NCBI GenBank assembly: GCA_029204225.1
Contig: CM055094.1
Span: 7,241,143 to 7,305,142 of the forward strand
DNA length: 64,000 bases
DNA from: Diphasiastrum complanatum
Lineage: Eukaryota; Streptophyta; Lycopodiopsida; Lycopodiales; Lycopodiaceae
Reading direction: 5' to 3'
Below, one piece after another: positions 11,341-24,263 of this stretch. The first letter of the stretch is position 1. Each line of letters begins with the position of its first letter. Below the pieces are notes generated by a model. It ran no database searches. It saw only the letters and a program-made list of their open reading frames with translations, and had not been told where the DNA came from. Both the position numbers and the translations under genes were made by a program.

Positions 11341-11835
11341 AGATTGATGGAAGCACCATGTGCTTGGTGGTATAGCCACTTTGATGAGTATCTCCTATCT
11401 AGAGGTTTGATATGCACTTCTTCAGATTTCAACCTTTACTACTTTGCTCGTGACTCTAGCTAGCATCACACTAATTGCATTATATATATGTAGATGATCT
11501 CATAATCATAGCCAATTATGATGATTTGATTAATGCAATCAAGAAGGATCTATTCTCTAGCTTTGATATGATTGACCTTGGTTTGATGCACTACATGTTT
11601 GGAGTAGAAATCTGGCAAAGACGTGATAGCATCACACTCACACAAACCAAGTACGTGAACAAAATTTTAAAACATTTCAAGATGTGCGACAAGAAACCGA
11701 TGTCTACACATGTGAAGCTTGGTAAGAAATTTTCTAACTAGGATGAGAGTGCACTAATTGATGCTACTTTGTTTCATCAATTAGTTGGTTCACTGATTTA
11801 TCTCACAACTATTATATCGAATGTATTAAATATCT
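11341..11835 (+). pseudogene. Ty1/copia reverse transcriptase fragment
   Basis: Plus-strand frames read W(Y)S.FDEYLL..G....SDFNLYY, then YVDDLIII (the copia RT active-site box, about 11490), FDMIDLGLMHYMFGVEI, a KYVNKILKHF motif and KPMSTH, then after a TAG the HQLVGSL motif. All are signatures of the copia RT palm and thumb. Stops at 11461 and 11739 and the lack of anything either side show a dead fragment of about 0.5 kb abutting gypsy B's LTR. Confidence 0.8.
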
Positions 11836-12365
11836 TAGATTAGAATGTGATCTAGATTTAATAATTGATGAATCCATGATTATGTGGTTTTTAGCAGGAT
11901 TGCCAAAATCAGGTGTGAGCTCAAACGAAGGGAACAATATATGACGTTGCAACAAGCAATGGTTGATGTACAAGAAGAAGATGAAAAGTCGGATGATGAA
12001 CTACATATTGGAATGTTGCCTTATACAATAGGGTAGACTACCACAATTTCTACAATTATTGCTTTTACCAACATCAATGCTACTAAGAAATTAATGATGG
12101 ATGACTTTGAAAAGCTTGGTAAAAGACAACAGACACAGATGGAGAAAATGCAAGTTATGTTTGATGATAAACTAAAAGCATTAGATGATCATCATACTAA
12201 GGTTAGCCAAGTTACTGACAGAGTGATACAACAACAATATCCTAATAGGGAGAATTTATGGTGCACAATCTGTGTTGGGAACCATTTAAGAATTGTTTCA
12301 AAAAATGACTTAGATCTTGAAAAACTTGCTAATTTAGAATGGATCTTGGTGAATTCTTGGATCTA
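11836..12365 (+). pseudogene. gypsy gag fragment
   Basis: The plus-strand frame 12094-12366 has a coiled, Gln/Lys-rich segment followed by RENLWCTICVGNH. This matches in order and spacing the gag linker and CCHC start (RENVWCPICSQHH) of the gypsy at 27899. An upstream frame (about 11900-12000) has a degenerate LPK....E...E.D.SDDE tract as in that gag. It is frameshifted and truncated. Confidence 0.5.
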
Positions 12366-13032
12366 GCTGTAATACCATGTTAAAATCAGAGGATCTAAAT
12401 CTCATTTGGATCTACATACATCATTCAAGCATCAAGGATTGCACAACAACAAAATTGATCAAGATCTAGACACCAAATCTAGCTTAACTTCATCTAGATT
12501 GGCAACTTCCTTTAGACACCACAAACAAATTAGCATCTACTGATCCTCACAGCCTCTCACATATGTGAATAGTATGAAACTCTTAGTAGGTTCAGATCAA
12601 TCTGTTAGACACAAAAAATATCACATACATCAAGCCTTCGGTCCTTCTTGGAAGAGGAAAATTGTCAAAAATCACATCAAGCTTGATTTCTCACAAAGTA
12701 TTTACAAATGAGCTCTACTTCCATATCTAATGAGTTGGATATGAGGTTATGTCTGAATGTACTTAGGGTAGATCCTATTCCTAGCAATCAAGGCCTTAAG
12801 ATTAGGCAAATTAGCCCTTAGCTCAAGGTGCCTCTTTTTGGAGGTGGCTGACTTCAAGATAAATCCCTACAAATTAGGACCATGTGACTTGTTCTTGATA
12901 TGAGCGTACTTCAAAGAAATAAAAAATGAATTGATTCAATCAAATCATATCCTACTTATGTACACTTGTGGATGATACTCGACAATCCATCATGATGCCA
13001 CATGGCATGAAACTAGTTGCTAGATTTTAACA
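12366..13032 (-). repeat. copia-type LTR plus PBS remnant
   Basis: 12378-13032 (655 bp) has inverted ends TGTTAAAATC...GATTTTAACA. Adjoining it at 12366-12377 the minus strand reads TGGTATTACAGC, a near match to the copia tRNA-Met primer site TGGTATCAGAGC. It is therefore a 5' LTR on the minus strand whose internal region has been lost. Its opening resembles that of the LTR at 43940. Confidence 0.55.
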
Positions 13033-13319
13033 TTTTTCACACTCTCCTCCAAATAGATGTGTTTACCCAACCTTATCAACAACTAGCCCTAAAATACTCA
13101 TATTGGCCAAAATTGCCAAACTAAAGCTAAAAATGAGCTTTTAATTACTGAGTAACCAAATAAACTTGGAACCAACCTAAAAAAAATCATATGTATTATT
13201 TTTACACGTGTGAACGTTAACCATTTACACTTTATTTGCATATTTGGCCTCATATAGACCCAAATTGCCAAACTATGTAGAAAAGTAGTTGATATTTTTC
13301 ACATCCGCCAGTGCACAGC
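13033..13319. other. AT-rich sequence, nothing recognised
   Basis: No reading frame, repeat or RNA gene is apparent. It may be the 5' part of the CACTA element that follows or an old insertion site. Confidence 0.4.
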
Positions 13320-15830
13320 TCTTTTTTTAATGGCCTATCATTCCAGGATCTTTTGAAACCTATGTGGACACATGTCACAATTTGGAAAAATATGCTAACC
13401 ACATCGGGTTATAACGCATGTTATATTTGTGGACCACTTTTGGAGGGTCGACATAGCACAAATATGTTAAAAAAAGTGGTGTACGAAAATCATCGCAAAT
13501 ACTTGCCATCTGATCATCCTTTTCGAAGGTCGAATAGGCAATTTTTTGGAGGGCGAGGAGATCATCCTCTAACTACACCACCACCCCCACGCATGGGAGT
13601 AGCGGAATGGCATGGTGAATGGCTTAAATATCACAACGTTAATTCTTCATGGAATGAATCCATTGATGGTATGAAACGGTTGTCTATTTTTCATAAATTA
13701 CCCTATTGGAGGAATTTATTGATAAACCATCTATTGGATCCTATGCACATATTCAAAAACGTCGATGAATCCTTATGGAACCACATTATAAGACAACTCC
13801 GCAGCTCGTAAAGATCTACAAGCAACCAATGTGAAAAGACCCTATCGGATTCAATACATCGAAGGGGAGATGAGATTTTACTTAGTCTGTCGTTGATTCT
13901 TACAAAAGAGCAACTCTCATATGTTAAGCATGTCATAAAACAAATGAGAACTCCAACAGGCTATGCACATTCTTTATGCAAATCATTTACCAAAGATGGT
14001 AAATTAAGTGGATTGAAATTGCATTATTATGTTGCAATTCATACTTCCACTTTCTATTCAAGGTCTCTTCAATGATGATGTACAAAATACGCTTTACAAT
14101 TTGTCATCGATGATTACGTTTGTATATTTTTTTAAGCACTTGTATAAATATGTGTTATTTCAATATTTTTATGTGTTAAACAACCTAATATACTATCAAT
14201 CTTGTAGGTGAATTTTCTCAAAAGAAATGAAAAATAGTGAACTAGATTCCATGAAAATCCAAATGATCGAAATGGTATGTTTGTTGGAAAGAGATTTTCC
14301 AACTTCCTTTTTGGATATACAAGTTCATCTTCTAGTGCAGTTGGTTGAAGAAGTATCAATAGCAGGACCTATGCACACGAGATGGATGTTCTACCTTGAG
14401 CACTTTATGAAAGTTTTGAAGGGCTTTGTGAGACAAAAGCAAGGCCAGAAGGTAGCATTGCAGAAAGTTGGCTTGTACAAGAATCTTTGTTTTATATCAC
14501 TGAAATAATCTCACAATTGCATCCTGCAAGTCCAAAAATGTGGTGTGAAGAAGAAGATGAACGTGTTAAGGGTAAAGTTCCACAAGGAAATGGTGTGCAA
14601 AAGAGACTTTCACCTCAATTAAAAGAGAAAATTGACACATTCATATTATATAATTGTGGACAAATGAAAAAGTGGATTTCAAGGTATGAAGCAGCCAAAA
14701 AGGAAAGAAACATAACATTGAAATGAAAAAGAAATATCAATCGAAGAAGAAGGAGGGCATTGGAGAACGACGACCCTTTGGAGCCTTTACCTTCAAAATG
14801 CTCTTGTGAATGGGTTTTTGATACGATGCTAAAAGCATCCGAAAATGGAGAAGAAGTGACCGAATTAGAATGGGAATTTGTTCGTGGATATGGATGGAAG
14901 GTTAGTGTAATATTGTTTTTGTACTACTCAATATATGAATAGTATTTCTAATTACACACATTTGTTTTTTTTTTTTTTTGTGTTTTAGTGTACATCATAC
15001 ACTGCCATGTGGGCATATGGACACCATTACCATGTTGAGAGAGTTGACAATAGGCGACGTACATATGATTGTAGTATAATGGCCAACTTTCAACAAAAGA
15101 GTCGTTCTAGTGCGAGGGACCCTAATGTCATTTCGGGCGACCTAGACTATGTCGGCACATTGCAACATATTTATGAAGTCGATTACGAGACTAATGACAA
15201 ATACTTTATTTTTGACGTAAAATGATTTAAGGTCATCTATCGTGGAAGCAACGCCACGATTAGAAATGATAACTCAAAGTTTTTTCAAATCGACTCAACA
15301 AAATGTATATCGATGGACTCTCATGACACTTTAGTATTGCCACGACATTGCGAACAAGTGAGACTCTAAAATTTCAATGTCATTAATATTCGCAATCCAA
15401 TTATTTACATATCAATCTTATAAGACTAACTTAATTTTTTTTAATTCTTTGGCGGATTATATTCCATATAGATCAAATAGACCCAAGATGGTGGTATGTG
15501 ATCCAACTTAATGCAAGAAAACGACGTGTGTTTGAAGAAAAAGATATTGTTGAATTGGATACACACGACGAACCACCACCCAATTTTGGTGACGTTTTGA
15601 AAGAACCTGAACCACTCATCCAAACTCCAAATGATGTCGAAATGATGGGAGAAGAAGGTACAAATGGAAATGATGAGATTCCTACGATCGTACAAGACCA
15701 AATTGGGGGTAATTTGAGGCCCCCACGTTTGGATGAGATAGAATTAGAAGAAGAGGAGATTGAATATGAGGGTAGCTCACATCATCAAAGAGACACAATC
15801 GAAAATTTATGATTATACCTAGACCTAGAT
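13320..15830 (+). pseudogene. CACTA (En/Spm) TNP2-type transposase, decayed
   Basis: Plus-strand frames line up with a CACTA transposase. Transposase_21 region: a YNACYICG motif, KKVVYENHRKYLPSDHPFRR (13440-13540), GMKRLSIFHKLPYW...HLLDPMHIFKN (13660-13760) and KLSGLKLHYYV (13998-14030). A DUF4218-like region follows (ERDFPTSFLD..VHLLVQLVEE...GPMHTRWMFYLE, 14290-14400), then a DUF4216-like region (15130-15540) ending FYIDQIDPRWWYVIQ. The N-terminal part is missing and several stops occur. At 15223 a TGA sits where the family has Trp (DVK-stop-FKVIYRG). The protein would bind element ends and excise the transposon; this copy cannot. Confidence 0.85.
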
Positions 15831-16508
15831 TCAGATGAGTGTCAAGACTTGTGCAATGACGAGAATGACGTAAATGATGCGAATGATCTATGATTATCAA
15901 TACTTAAATTCACTTGCACTCATTTTTCATCGCAATACTTTTCATGTATACTTTTATAGATAGAGTTGAATGTGATAATTATAATACCCGAACCTTGTGG
16001 TTATGTCCTATTTCAGAATGTCACCACATATTCCCTCCCTGCGGCGTGTAGGTTTTTCCATGCAAGTTGGAAAGATCAAAACCTCATCTTTAACGGGAGA
16101 AAAGTAAGGGCTACACACCTTCCTAGGATTGGGAATTTTAATTACATATTAACTAATTGCTAGTGTATGTGGTAAAATATGGTATTGCTTTGAACAAAAT
16201 GAAAATGATGAATTACATTTAATTTTGTACTATGTTAGATAACATATCCAACAATAAAAAAAATTGAAACAACACAAACTCATCGGTAAACTCACTTGAA
16301 GCTTAAGTGCAAACGTGCAATTGCTCGTTCTTTAAACGCTTGCTCTTTTTTTTTTTTGAATATTTTTGTCACATCCACAAGCAATCAAAAAATAACACTA
16401 TATTACACAATTGAACCATTATTATAAGCAAATTCAAACATACAAATCAAACATACAATTACCATCAAATACTATCTAGGCATCTACTACTCTAAATCTT
16501 AATAAAAA
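15831..16508. other. AT-rich 3' part of CACTA element, no gene
   Basis: About 0.7 kb after the transposase frame. I see no coding potential beyond short chance frames; T-runs and A-runs occur near 16250 and 16346. It is probably untranslated or subterminal DNA of the CACTA element. Confidence 0.35.
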
Positions 16509-17600
<1,092 letters not shown>

Positions 17601-17639
17601 TATCATTCTTAGTCCTAAATAAATATAAATCTAACAATC

Positions 17640-17817
17640 TATTACTACCATAGACTATGTATTTATCTATAATCTTAAATTCTAAATCAATGCAAAATGT
17701 TGATTTTCGGATTTTTTAGTGGGACGTCGTATTTCGACGTGTCGGATTGCAATGGATTATGAAATTTTTGAACATACGTCGGACGCTCACGTCGAAATTT
17801 GCGTGATATATTATTGT
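17640..17817 (-). repeat. probable CACTA subterminal end, CGACGT-rich
   Basis: After the microsatellites comes a short stretch with repeated ACGTCG / CGACGT motifs (17727-17793) and TTTTTTAGTG at 17713-17722, whose reverse complement begins CACTA. Dense short subterminal repeats and a CACTA end are typical of En/Spm elements, so this is probably the right end of the transposon at 13320. The exact end is uncertain: ttagtg at 17722 and ttattgtg near 17817 are both candidates. Confidence 0.35.
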
Positions 17818-17941
17818 GGAGGCTTGCTTTAAGCCATAGATGCTTCTTTGGAGATGACATACTTTGTCCTCCATTCCATGCTTGATGAACCCTTGTGGCT
17901 GCTCCATCTTGAAAATCAAGATCTTGCTCCTCGGCCAGGTG
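17818..17941 (-). pseudogene. copia RT scrap (family of the 43.9 kb element)
   Basis: The minus strand matches two separated pieces of the intact copia ORF: the MEQPQGFIKHGME...SIYGLKQAS block (48228-48320) and, joined to it, about 30 bases around 47670-47700 (GAGGAGCAAGATCTTG). It is thus a short piece with a large internal deletion, wedged between the CACTA end and the gypsy C ORF. Together these make a chimeric 126-aa open frame at 17716-18096 that I regard as accidental. Confidence 0.7.
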
Positions 17942-18870
17942 CTTCTGAATTGCCGCACAGTGTGTTGTCCCCCTAGGGTGCCGAATATATTGTATTGGAG
18001 CTCATTCACCAACCATACCGCTTTTTGGGCTGTAAGGGGTAGCTGTTCCCAAGGACCAATGTCATGGAGGTTGTGTGTGTGGTTAGGATACGACATGGGG
18101 TTATGAGCAGGGCTAGACGGAGGTGTAGGAAAGGCAGGGAGGGGTGATTGCGGATTGAGGGGTGGGGAGAGACTACGTGGCGAAGATTGTGGGATTGGGT
18201 TAGTGGTGACAGTGGTTGATGGGAGTGCAATTAGTAAGTGTAAGGCAAAATCATCTACGTTGTTTATGGAGTCAAGTAGGGTGGAGATTTGTACAGTCGA
18301 GGGCTTTTGTGGAAGTGTGGAAGGGAAGCCCGTGTTGAGAGTTAATGAGGGTGTGGAAGTGACAGTAAATGGTGGGGGTGGTGGTGGGATTGTGAGAGCA
18401 AGTGATGGAGAGGAGATTGCCTATGTGGACGGAATCACACCCATAGGATCAGAGCCAAAAGTGCTTGCCGTTCCGGAGCTGCCTGCTGCTGCTGCTACTG
18501 CTTTTTGGCGTTCTTGGGCCTGGTGAAGTAAGGCTGCCTGCTGCTCTAGGACATCCTTTGGGACCTGAGATGGTTTAAGGCTCCCTCTGGATTCAGCATA
18601 TTCTACCCCGATGTCACTGGATAGAATGTCTTGTGGGACATCTGCTTCGGTACTTCTTGGTTGTAAGCCGAAAAGCTTGGAACTCATCCAAATAGGTCAA
18701 GTAAGCTGCTCGGATGAGGCTCTCGTTCTGCTGGTCCTGAAAAAGTGTTAGATCAAAACCAAGGTTGGTGAGGATATCTTTGGCTAGTGTGAGCTGCTCG
18801 GTGTAATTCTTAAGAGAGATCATGATTATATCCCCTGAATAAGGACGAGGGGGTTTACGGTGGTGCAAGC
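17942..18870 (-). pseudogene. gypsy C downstream ORF (Pro-rich, no known domain)
   Basis: Reading the minus strand from ATG near 18868 or 18829, a Leu/Thr-rich opening (EQLTLAKDILTNLGF, LIRAAYLTYLDEFQAF) aligns in pattern with the downstream ORF of gypsy B at 4300-4200. A frameshift near 18680 leads into a frame with a Gln/Ala coiled segment (about 18560-18470), a stop at about 18420, then a Ser/Pro-rich stretch with PPPPPP and a closing LTAQKAVWLVNELQYN. I recognise no domain family. The upstream sequence holds a TATA-like box and GCGAATTC motifs, the same layout as gypsy A and B. Confidence 0.45.
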
Positions 18871-19298
18871 TCAGTGAGGAATCATGGTAGTGATTTTAGA
18901 TTGCTCTGAGAATTTTGAAAATTTTAAAAAATTTTGGCATGAACTCGAGAGCAGCAATCTATAATAAACTCGTGGAGAAAGGGTGGAGACCTATATATAG
19001 ACTTTTTTGGACAGGAATTTGCAACTTCACCCAGAATTTGTCCTCAATGTCCACGATTTAGTAATGATGGTCATGAATTTCGAGGCATCATTCCGAGGAC
19101 CTGCGAATTCTTGTAAGTGATTTGTATTGGCCAAAAGAGAGAAAATGTTTGATAGTGCAAAAATGTATCTGATCAGAATTCGCAGAGGTAATAGAGAAAT
19201 CGTGAAGATCAATTTGAGCTCCCGCGAATTGTCTGCGAATTTTGAGCATGGATATCTGATGAAGAAAACACCATTTTTTTGACTTTTTGACATTTTCA
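18871..19298 (-). repeat. gypsy C motif array (GCGAATTC) and TATA-like box
   Basis: Non-coding DNA with five or more GCGAATT(C/T) or reverse-complement motifs (19103-19111, 19176-19184, 19224, 19233), spaced irregularly. A minus-strand CTATATATAGG lies at about 18990-19000, upstream of the downstream ORF. The motif is the GAATTC counterpart of the GCGAAGGTT array in gypsy A and B and matches the leader of gypsy D at 27450-27790. Confidence 0.45.
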
Positions 19299-19960
19299 AG
19301 CAATGGTTAGACTGAACCTAAAGCACTTTAGGAGGTGTCCTCAACTCCTTAGAACAGCCTTGAAGAGTCCCCAAATCTCTGATCTTCCCTAAAGCATTTC
19401 AACATTTAGGCTCTTATACCATGTAAAAATTATAGAAAATAAGGACCCTAAAACACTTGAAATGATGAGGAAAACAATAGATTATGATTCCATAATGTTA
19501 GCACAAGTTGAACCATCAAAATCCATCAAAGATCTATGCTTGAACCTCACTAAATGGCTCAAATCCTTGAAGAAGCCTTCGCATGTGTGAATGTACGGCC
19601 TCCCACAGTCTGAGTACTGTACACCAGACCCACATTCAATCCTATAATGATTACAAATCACAAGCAAAGAAATATGAACATAGAGAGCAATTGCACCAAT
19701 ATGAGAGAAAAATCATGAAATTGCTTGATTGATTTTGGTGAGTGATCATCACCTATATATACATGACCCATCACGGTTTTGGGCAGGTGTGAGTAGACCT
19801 TAACCTATCCCTAATGCTAATTTTGGTGGATCTTTCATCCCTACCAAATTAGGGTTGGAATACCTATGCTATTTGGCACGTGTGACAAGCCACTGACCAT
19901 CTAACTATTTACAAGCCATATGACCAAAACTAGTCAAGCTAGAATTTTGAACTTTTAACA
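19299..19960 (-). mobile_element. 5' LTR and leader fragment of the 43.9 kb copia family
   Basis: 19424-19960 is the reverse complement of the 682 bp LTR at 43940, shortened to 537 bp by internal deletion and diverged. The minus-strand end reads TTTTTACA followed by a primer site variant (catggtataagagcc at 19423-19409) and about 100 bp of leader matching 44920-45030. Coding sequence is absent: at 19299 it abuts the gypsy C array. It is therefore the 5' end only of an older minus-strand copy. Confidence 0.85.
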
Positions 19961-22900
19961 TAATTCTGCAGAACTTTGTAATATCTAGATGTTCTTCTAG
20001 GTGATTTTGGAAAGTTTATATTGTTAAAGACGGATGTTATAATGGTCTTTAATTACTTAGTTGATTGTAGAATTTGGAGCTCATAATTTGTTTAAGAATC
20101 GCATTGGAAATGATAATCTTGGAATCCAATCTTTTGCCTTGTGGAAAAGATTTCAGAATGTTGCTTGAAAAAGTCAATAATTAGTATCCAATACTATTAT
20201 CAACTATCAAATAGATGTTAACATTTGAGTCTAGGAAGTCTAAACTCCACTGAATCAATTGAAAACATCAATAGATTCTGAGCCATATTCACAAATCATA
20301 TATGGAAGTATAATTTCATATAGCTTTTCAATCCTTCAGAACCAAGTTCTACACTGGAAGAAATTATATGAATCTCAATCCAATTGTCTCGTATTTAAGA
20401 AATTTCTAAAAAGTAGAGGTCTAACATAATAGATAAATAGACTTCAGGGCTTCCAGATTTTGTAAACAATGAGATACCATTTGGGATCAATCTATATCTT
20501 ATAATTTTCCAAAATACCCACAACAAAAAATGAATGGATTTCAATATTAGTATGGACATTACAATAATTACTAACCATCAGTCTACAGATCATTCTCACC
20601 CAAGAAATCTCCTTTGGATAAAAGCATGGTTTGGTGGTACAACATGGATTGTCAAGGACACTACCTTTTTTGGATAGAAATGCACACAAAAAAGGTTTAT
20701 TGTTTAACATTCTAAAGTGGGTCCACATCCAATACTCCAAGAGAGTAGGCCCACATTACTAGGGACGCCTTCATTGCATTAACTCGTGGGTAGCATCTAT
20801 CAAGCTCCTCCCAAATCTCCAAAAAGTGAAATGTACTACCAAAAGGTACAATGAAAAATGGGTATGGAACACCTTTCATTTGCCATCACTTGCAAAATTC
20901 AAATCCAATTGCAAACAGAGATGGTTCCATAAATGGATTATCTGACTTGCCACTCAGTTGTCCCTTAGATTCTTAGATTTCTCGAAATTCTAATTAACAC
21001 TGGAAAAAAGGAATCCAAATTCCCAGAGGCAATTTTCTTAATAAATTCCCAATTGTTATTCTCATTTGCTATTAATTATACTTCAAGAATTGAAATTAGA
21101 TTAACAAAACTGATCGATTGGGTCAACCAATCAACTACTCCTCAGGCTTCATCTCTTTCCTCCCTTCCAAATATGGTTCAGGCTAAAAGCCCCAGATTTG
21201 TACTAGGAAAAGTTCAATGTTGGTATCAGTAATACATAACTACAAATGAACCAGACTGTTTTGATTGTTCAACCAATTAAGTGTTGCACTCAATTACTAA
21301 CAAATCTTCTTATGGATCAGCATAGATACTGTTCCAACAAGATCTACATTATTCTTGGTCTTTATTGATCCCATAAAACAAGAAATGCTCCCAATAGTTG
21401 ACAGATTCCCAAAAATCTTCAACTAAAATGAAAGGAACTGTGACTTTAAAAACTGACTGATTTCAACTCAGTGAGATCATTCACTTTACAAGCAATTTCC
21501 GTTGGATCAATAACCAACAAATTTGAACAAATCCAAAACATCCATGGTTACTTCAAATTTTACGCAAACTAGAATTTTCAAATTCCGTTCAATATGGACC
21601 TAAACTGTGAAAATCGATCTAAAGCATTGACTTGGCAGTTTCACATTTACCATCACATTCTGAAAGGATTCCGAAAACATCTGGCATGCATCAAACATGA
21701 CATGCAAATATTGTTTTTTTAAAAATCAATTTTTTTTACGCAAACTGCCTAGAAACTAGGAAATCAGCTTTTTGAACTAGAATTGCTAAAAATAGCTTCA
21801 AGCATGAAATTTTCTTTGATCAATCTACTGAACACCCATGTACCATGCATCCAAACATGCATATCTATTCATAAATTTTTATCAACAGAAAAGCACTACA
21901 CTGAGTTACATGTATGCATGCATCAGAACATTACGGAAAATGCACAAATTTTAGTTCAAAAATTGCCAAACTTCCGATAGCCATAACTTTCTCTGCAAGA
22001 CACCAAGTTGGTTGCTATAAATCACAGTACGGAGGGAGAGTAGGTATACAAGAGACTTGCCACATCATCCGATTGCCTAGGCTTCACATGTGCGAGCTTT
22101 AACTGATCAAAAAACAGGTAGGAGGGCGCACTTTTCCAAAGAAGTATCCTCAAAAATCCATCTCCAGCCCAATATGCATCCAATCAGAGGTTAAAAGCAC
22201 TCTTCTAAGGTCCATTAGAGAGGCATAGAGGCTTATATCTGATCCAACAAGCAATCACAGGCTCAGATCATGCAAAAAATGCATTTTTGCACTCCTTCAA
22301 GAAGCAAAACTTCAACATATAGGTGCCTAACCTCACACGACCAAATTAGATGCATGATGGCTCAAATCAGAGGAAATCCATCATATCTTTAAGCTTGTAA
22401 ATAGATCCAACAGGTTCAAACCACCATTTGATAGTTGTTCATGCTCAAAAGTCCCCAAAAATCCACTATTTTTTTACTTTTTGAGACCCTTAATGGTGTC
22501 CAATCCTAACCAAACTTCATGACAGCCTTAGGAAAGCTTCATTTCACAATGCAAAGCATTTGGCCATGAATTATATGAAAATCCACAAAATTAGTCCAAA
22601 AAACATAAAAAAAAAACCATATTTCTTGACCAATTTTGACCAAAATTTGTGGATCAAATCCACAATTAAGTGCAATCAGACCCAAATCCCTATAATTAAA
22701 TTACATTCAAGCACTACAAGTTCTGATTTCAGTCAAATATAGATTCTATAGCCCATTTATAGTCCAAAAACCCCAATTTTTGGCTAAAAATCACCTTTTT
22801 GAATTTTCAATTGACATGCAATCATTAGATCCAATCAATAATGACTGTAAAATAGCAAGTAAAATTTTAAAAAAGTACTAGATCAGTAGCAATGATAAAT

Positions 22901-23144
22901 TACAAGCCAAAATATTCAATTCTAAATGGAAAATCACAAAAAACCGTCAAAAATCCATTGATTTCCATCAAAATCTATGGAGAAAATCCACAATCATGAT
23001 CAATAGGCTGAAAGTACACCAAATTCAGAGAAGCCATCTACATGGAGATCAATCCCACCACCTGGAAGTAACAAGCAAGGAGAAACCACCAAAAAGTTGA
23101 GAAAAAACAAGAAGCAGCTCCACTTTTCGATTGATGCAAATCCA
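19961..23144 (-). other. non-coding internal region, possibly non-autonomous LTR element
   Basis: 3.2 kb of AT-rich DNA without convincing frames; the longest (20740-20492, minus) has no recognisable motif. It lies inside, on the minus strand, of the LTR and primer site at 23145-23691, so it may be the internal region of a large non-coding LTR derivative or an older unrelated interval. No matching second LTR was found before 19960. Confidence 0.35.
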
Positions 23145-23691
23145 AGCTTTGATACCACTGTAAGGATCGCCTAGTGAAGATCCGACTAGATCTTGTTGCA
23201 AACAACCAAAAGGACACTTGTGGAGCAAAACCACCCAACCAACATGAAATGGCTAGTCAATACCCTAACCACTTCACTCCCATGCCATGGTGATTGAATG
23301 CAAGAGAGGAGGGGCTCCTGGCTACAAGGATCAAAAAATCCAATAGGTAGATGGGCGAGTTTCCACTAGTATATATTCTCTCCCATGAGGAGAGAATATT
23401 CTTCTTAGGATCCCCATGCAACCTGGAATAGCAATTGACCTCCTATTCTTGCATTATAGCAGTCAAATACCATGCAAGTGCTCCTATGCCCAAATATAGG
23501 TCTGGGCCCTCATATGATTATTAATTACTTTATCGGCCAAGCCCGGAATAACGAGGCATAATTAATAACCACATACACCAGAGTGATCGGCTATCCATGT
23601 CAGAAATTATTCTGAATCCCACATACTGGACATGGATGTAACAGATAGCATATTTCATAATCCAGCATGTGCATATGATTCATATCTAACA
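23145..23691 (-). repeat. LTR with primer binding site
   Basis: On the minus strand the block runs from TGTTAGATATG (23691) to GATCCTTACA (23159), a 533 bp TG...CA unit. Next to it, one base inside, is TGGTATCAAAGC (23157-23146), a copia-type primer site. A TATATAC-like box lies near 23370 on the minus strand. It is a 5' LTR on the minus strand. Confidence 0.65.
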
Positions 23692-24263
23692 CTCAGATCC
23701 ATTAATACTAAACATTAACACTAGATCCACGTCAACAATGATAGAAACTTACTCTTCTCTCTCTCCCTTTCTCTCTCACAACATCATAAGAATATTCAAT
23801 CCCAATAAGCATCAAATCCAACAAATAGAAAATCCAAAGAAAACATGAGAGTTAGAGGAGGAAAGATGGAGAGCAAGGACATTCCTTATCCATTCCATAA
23901 GAGGGCCAACCTGCTTGTATTGAAATGAAGAGAACATAGACAAATGATTAGAAATTACCACTATATCCTCAAGTCTTATTGGCCAATTTCTACATCCCTA
24001 ACTATTTGAATTTGAAAAAGTGAAAGAACCAATTCAAAAATTGGAGGGACCAATTTGAATTTGAATTTTGATGGGAACCCCTATTTTATTCACTAACTTG
24101 ACTATTAGGCCCTGCGACCTTAAAAGTCTCGCAAAAAGGCCTAAAGTCCTTTTATTAACTTGTAACTGATCAAATAACTATGTGATCATCGGGTTGGACT
24201 TACACATGTAGGGTGCCAAATCCCTCTCACTTATTAACTATGGTTAGGGTTGCCTTGATATCC
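23692..24263 (-). repeat. truncated second copy of the gypsy B LTR
   Basis: This matches 10722-11330 throughout: atccattaa/cattaacacta repeats, the acttactcttctctctctccc stretch, and ctcgcaaaaaggcctaaagtcc, ending ggttagggttgccttg. It lacks about the first 140 bp and the final few bases of the LTR. It is bounded by an unrelated LTR on the left and truncated copia on the right, so it is a mosaic fragment. Confidence 0.8.

Noticed and set aside
20492-20740. 82-aa minus-strand ORF
   Set aside because: No recognisable motif, in AT-rich DNA with no supporting neighbour; likely chance.
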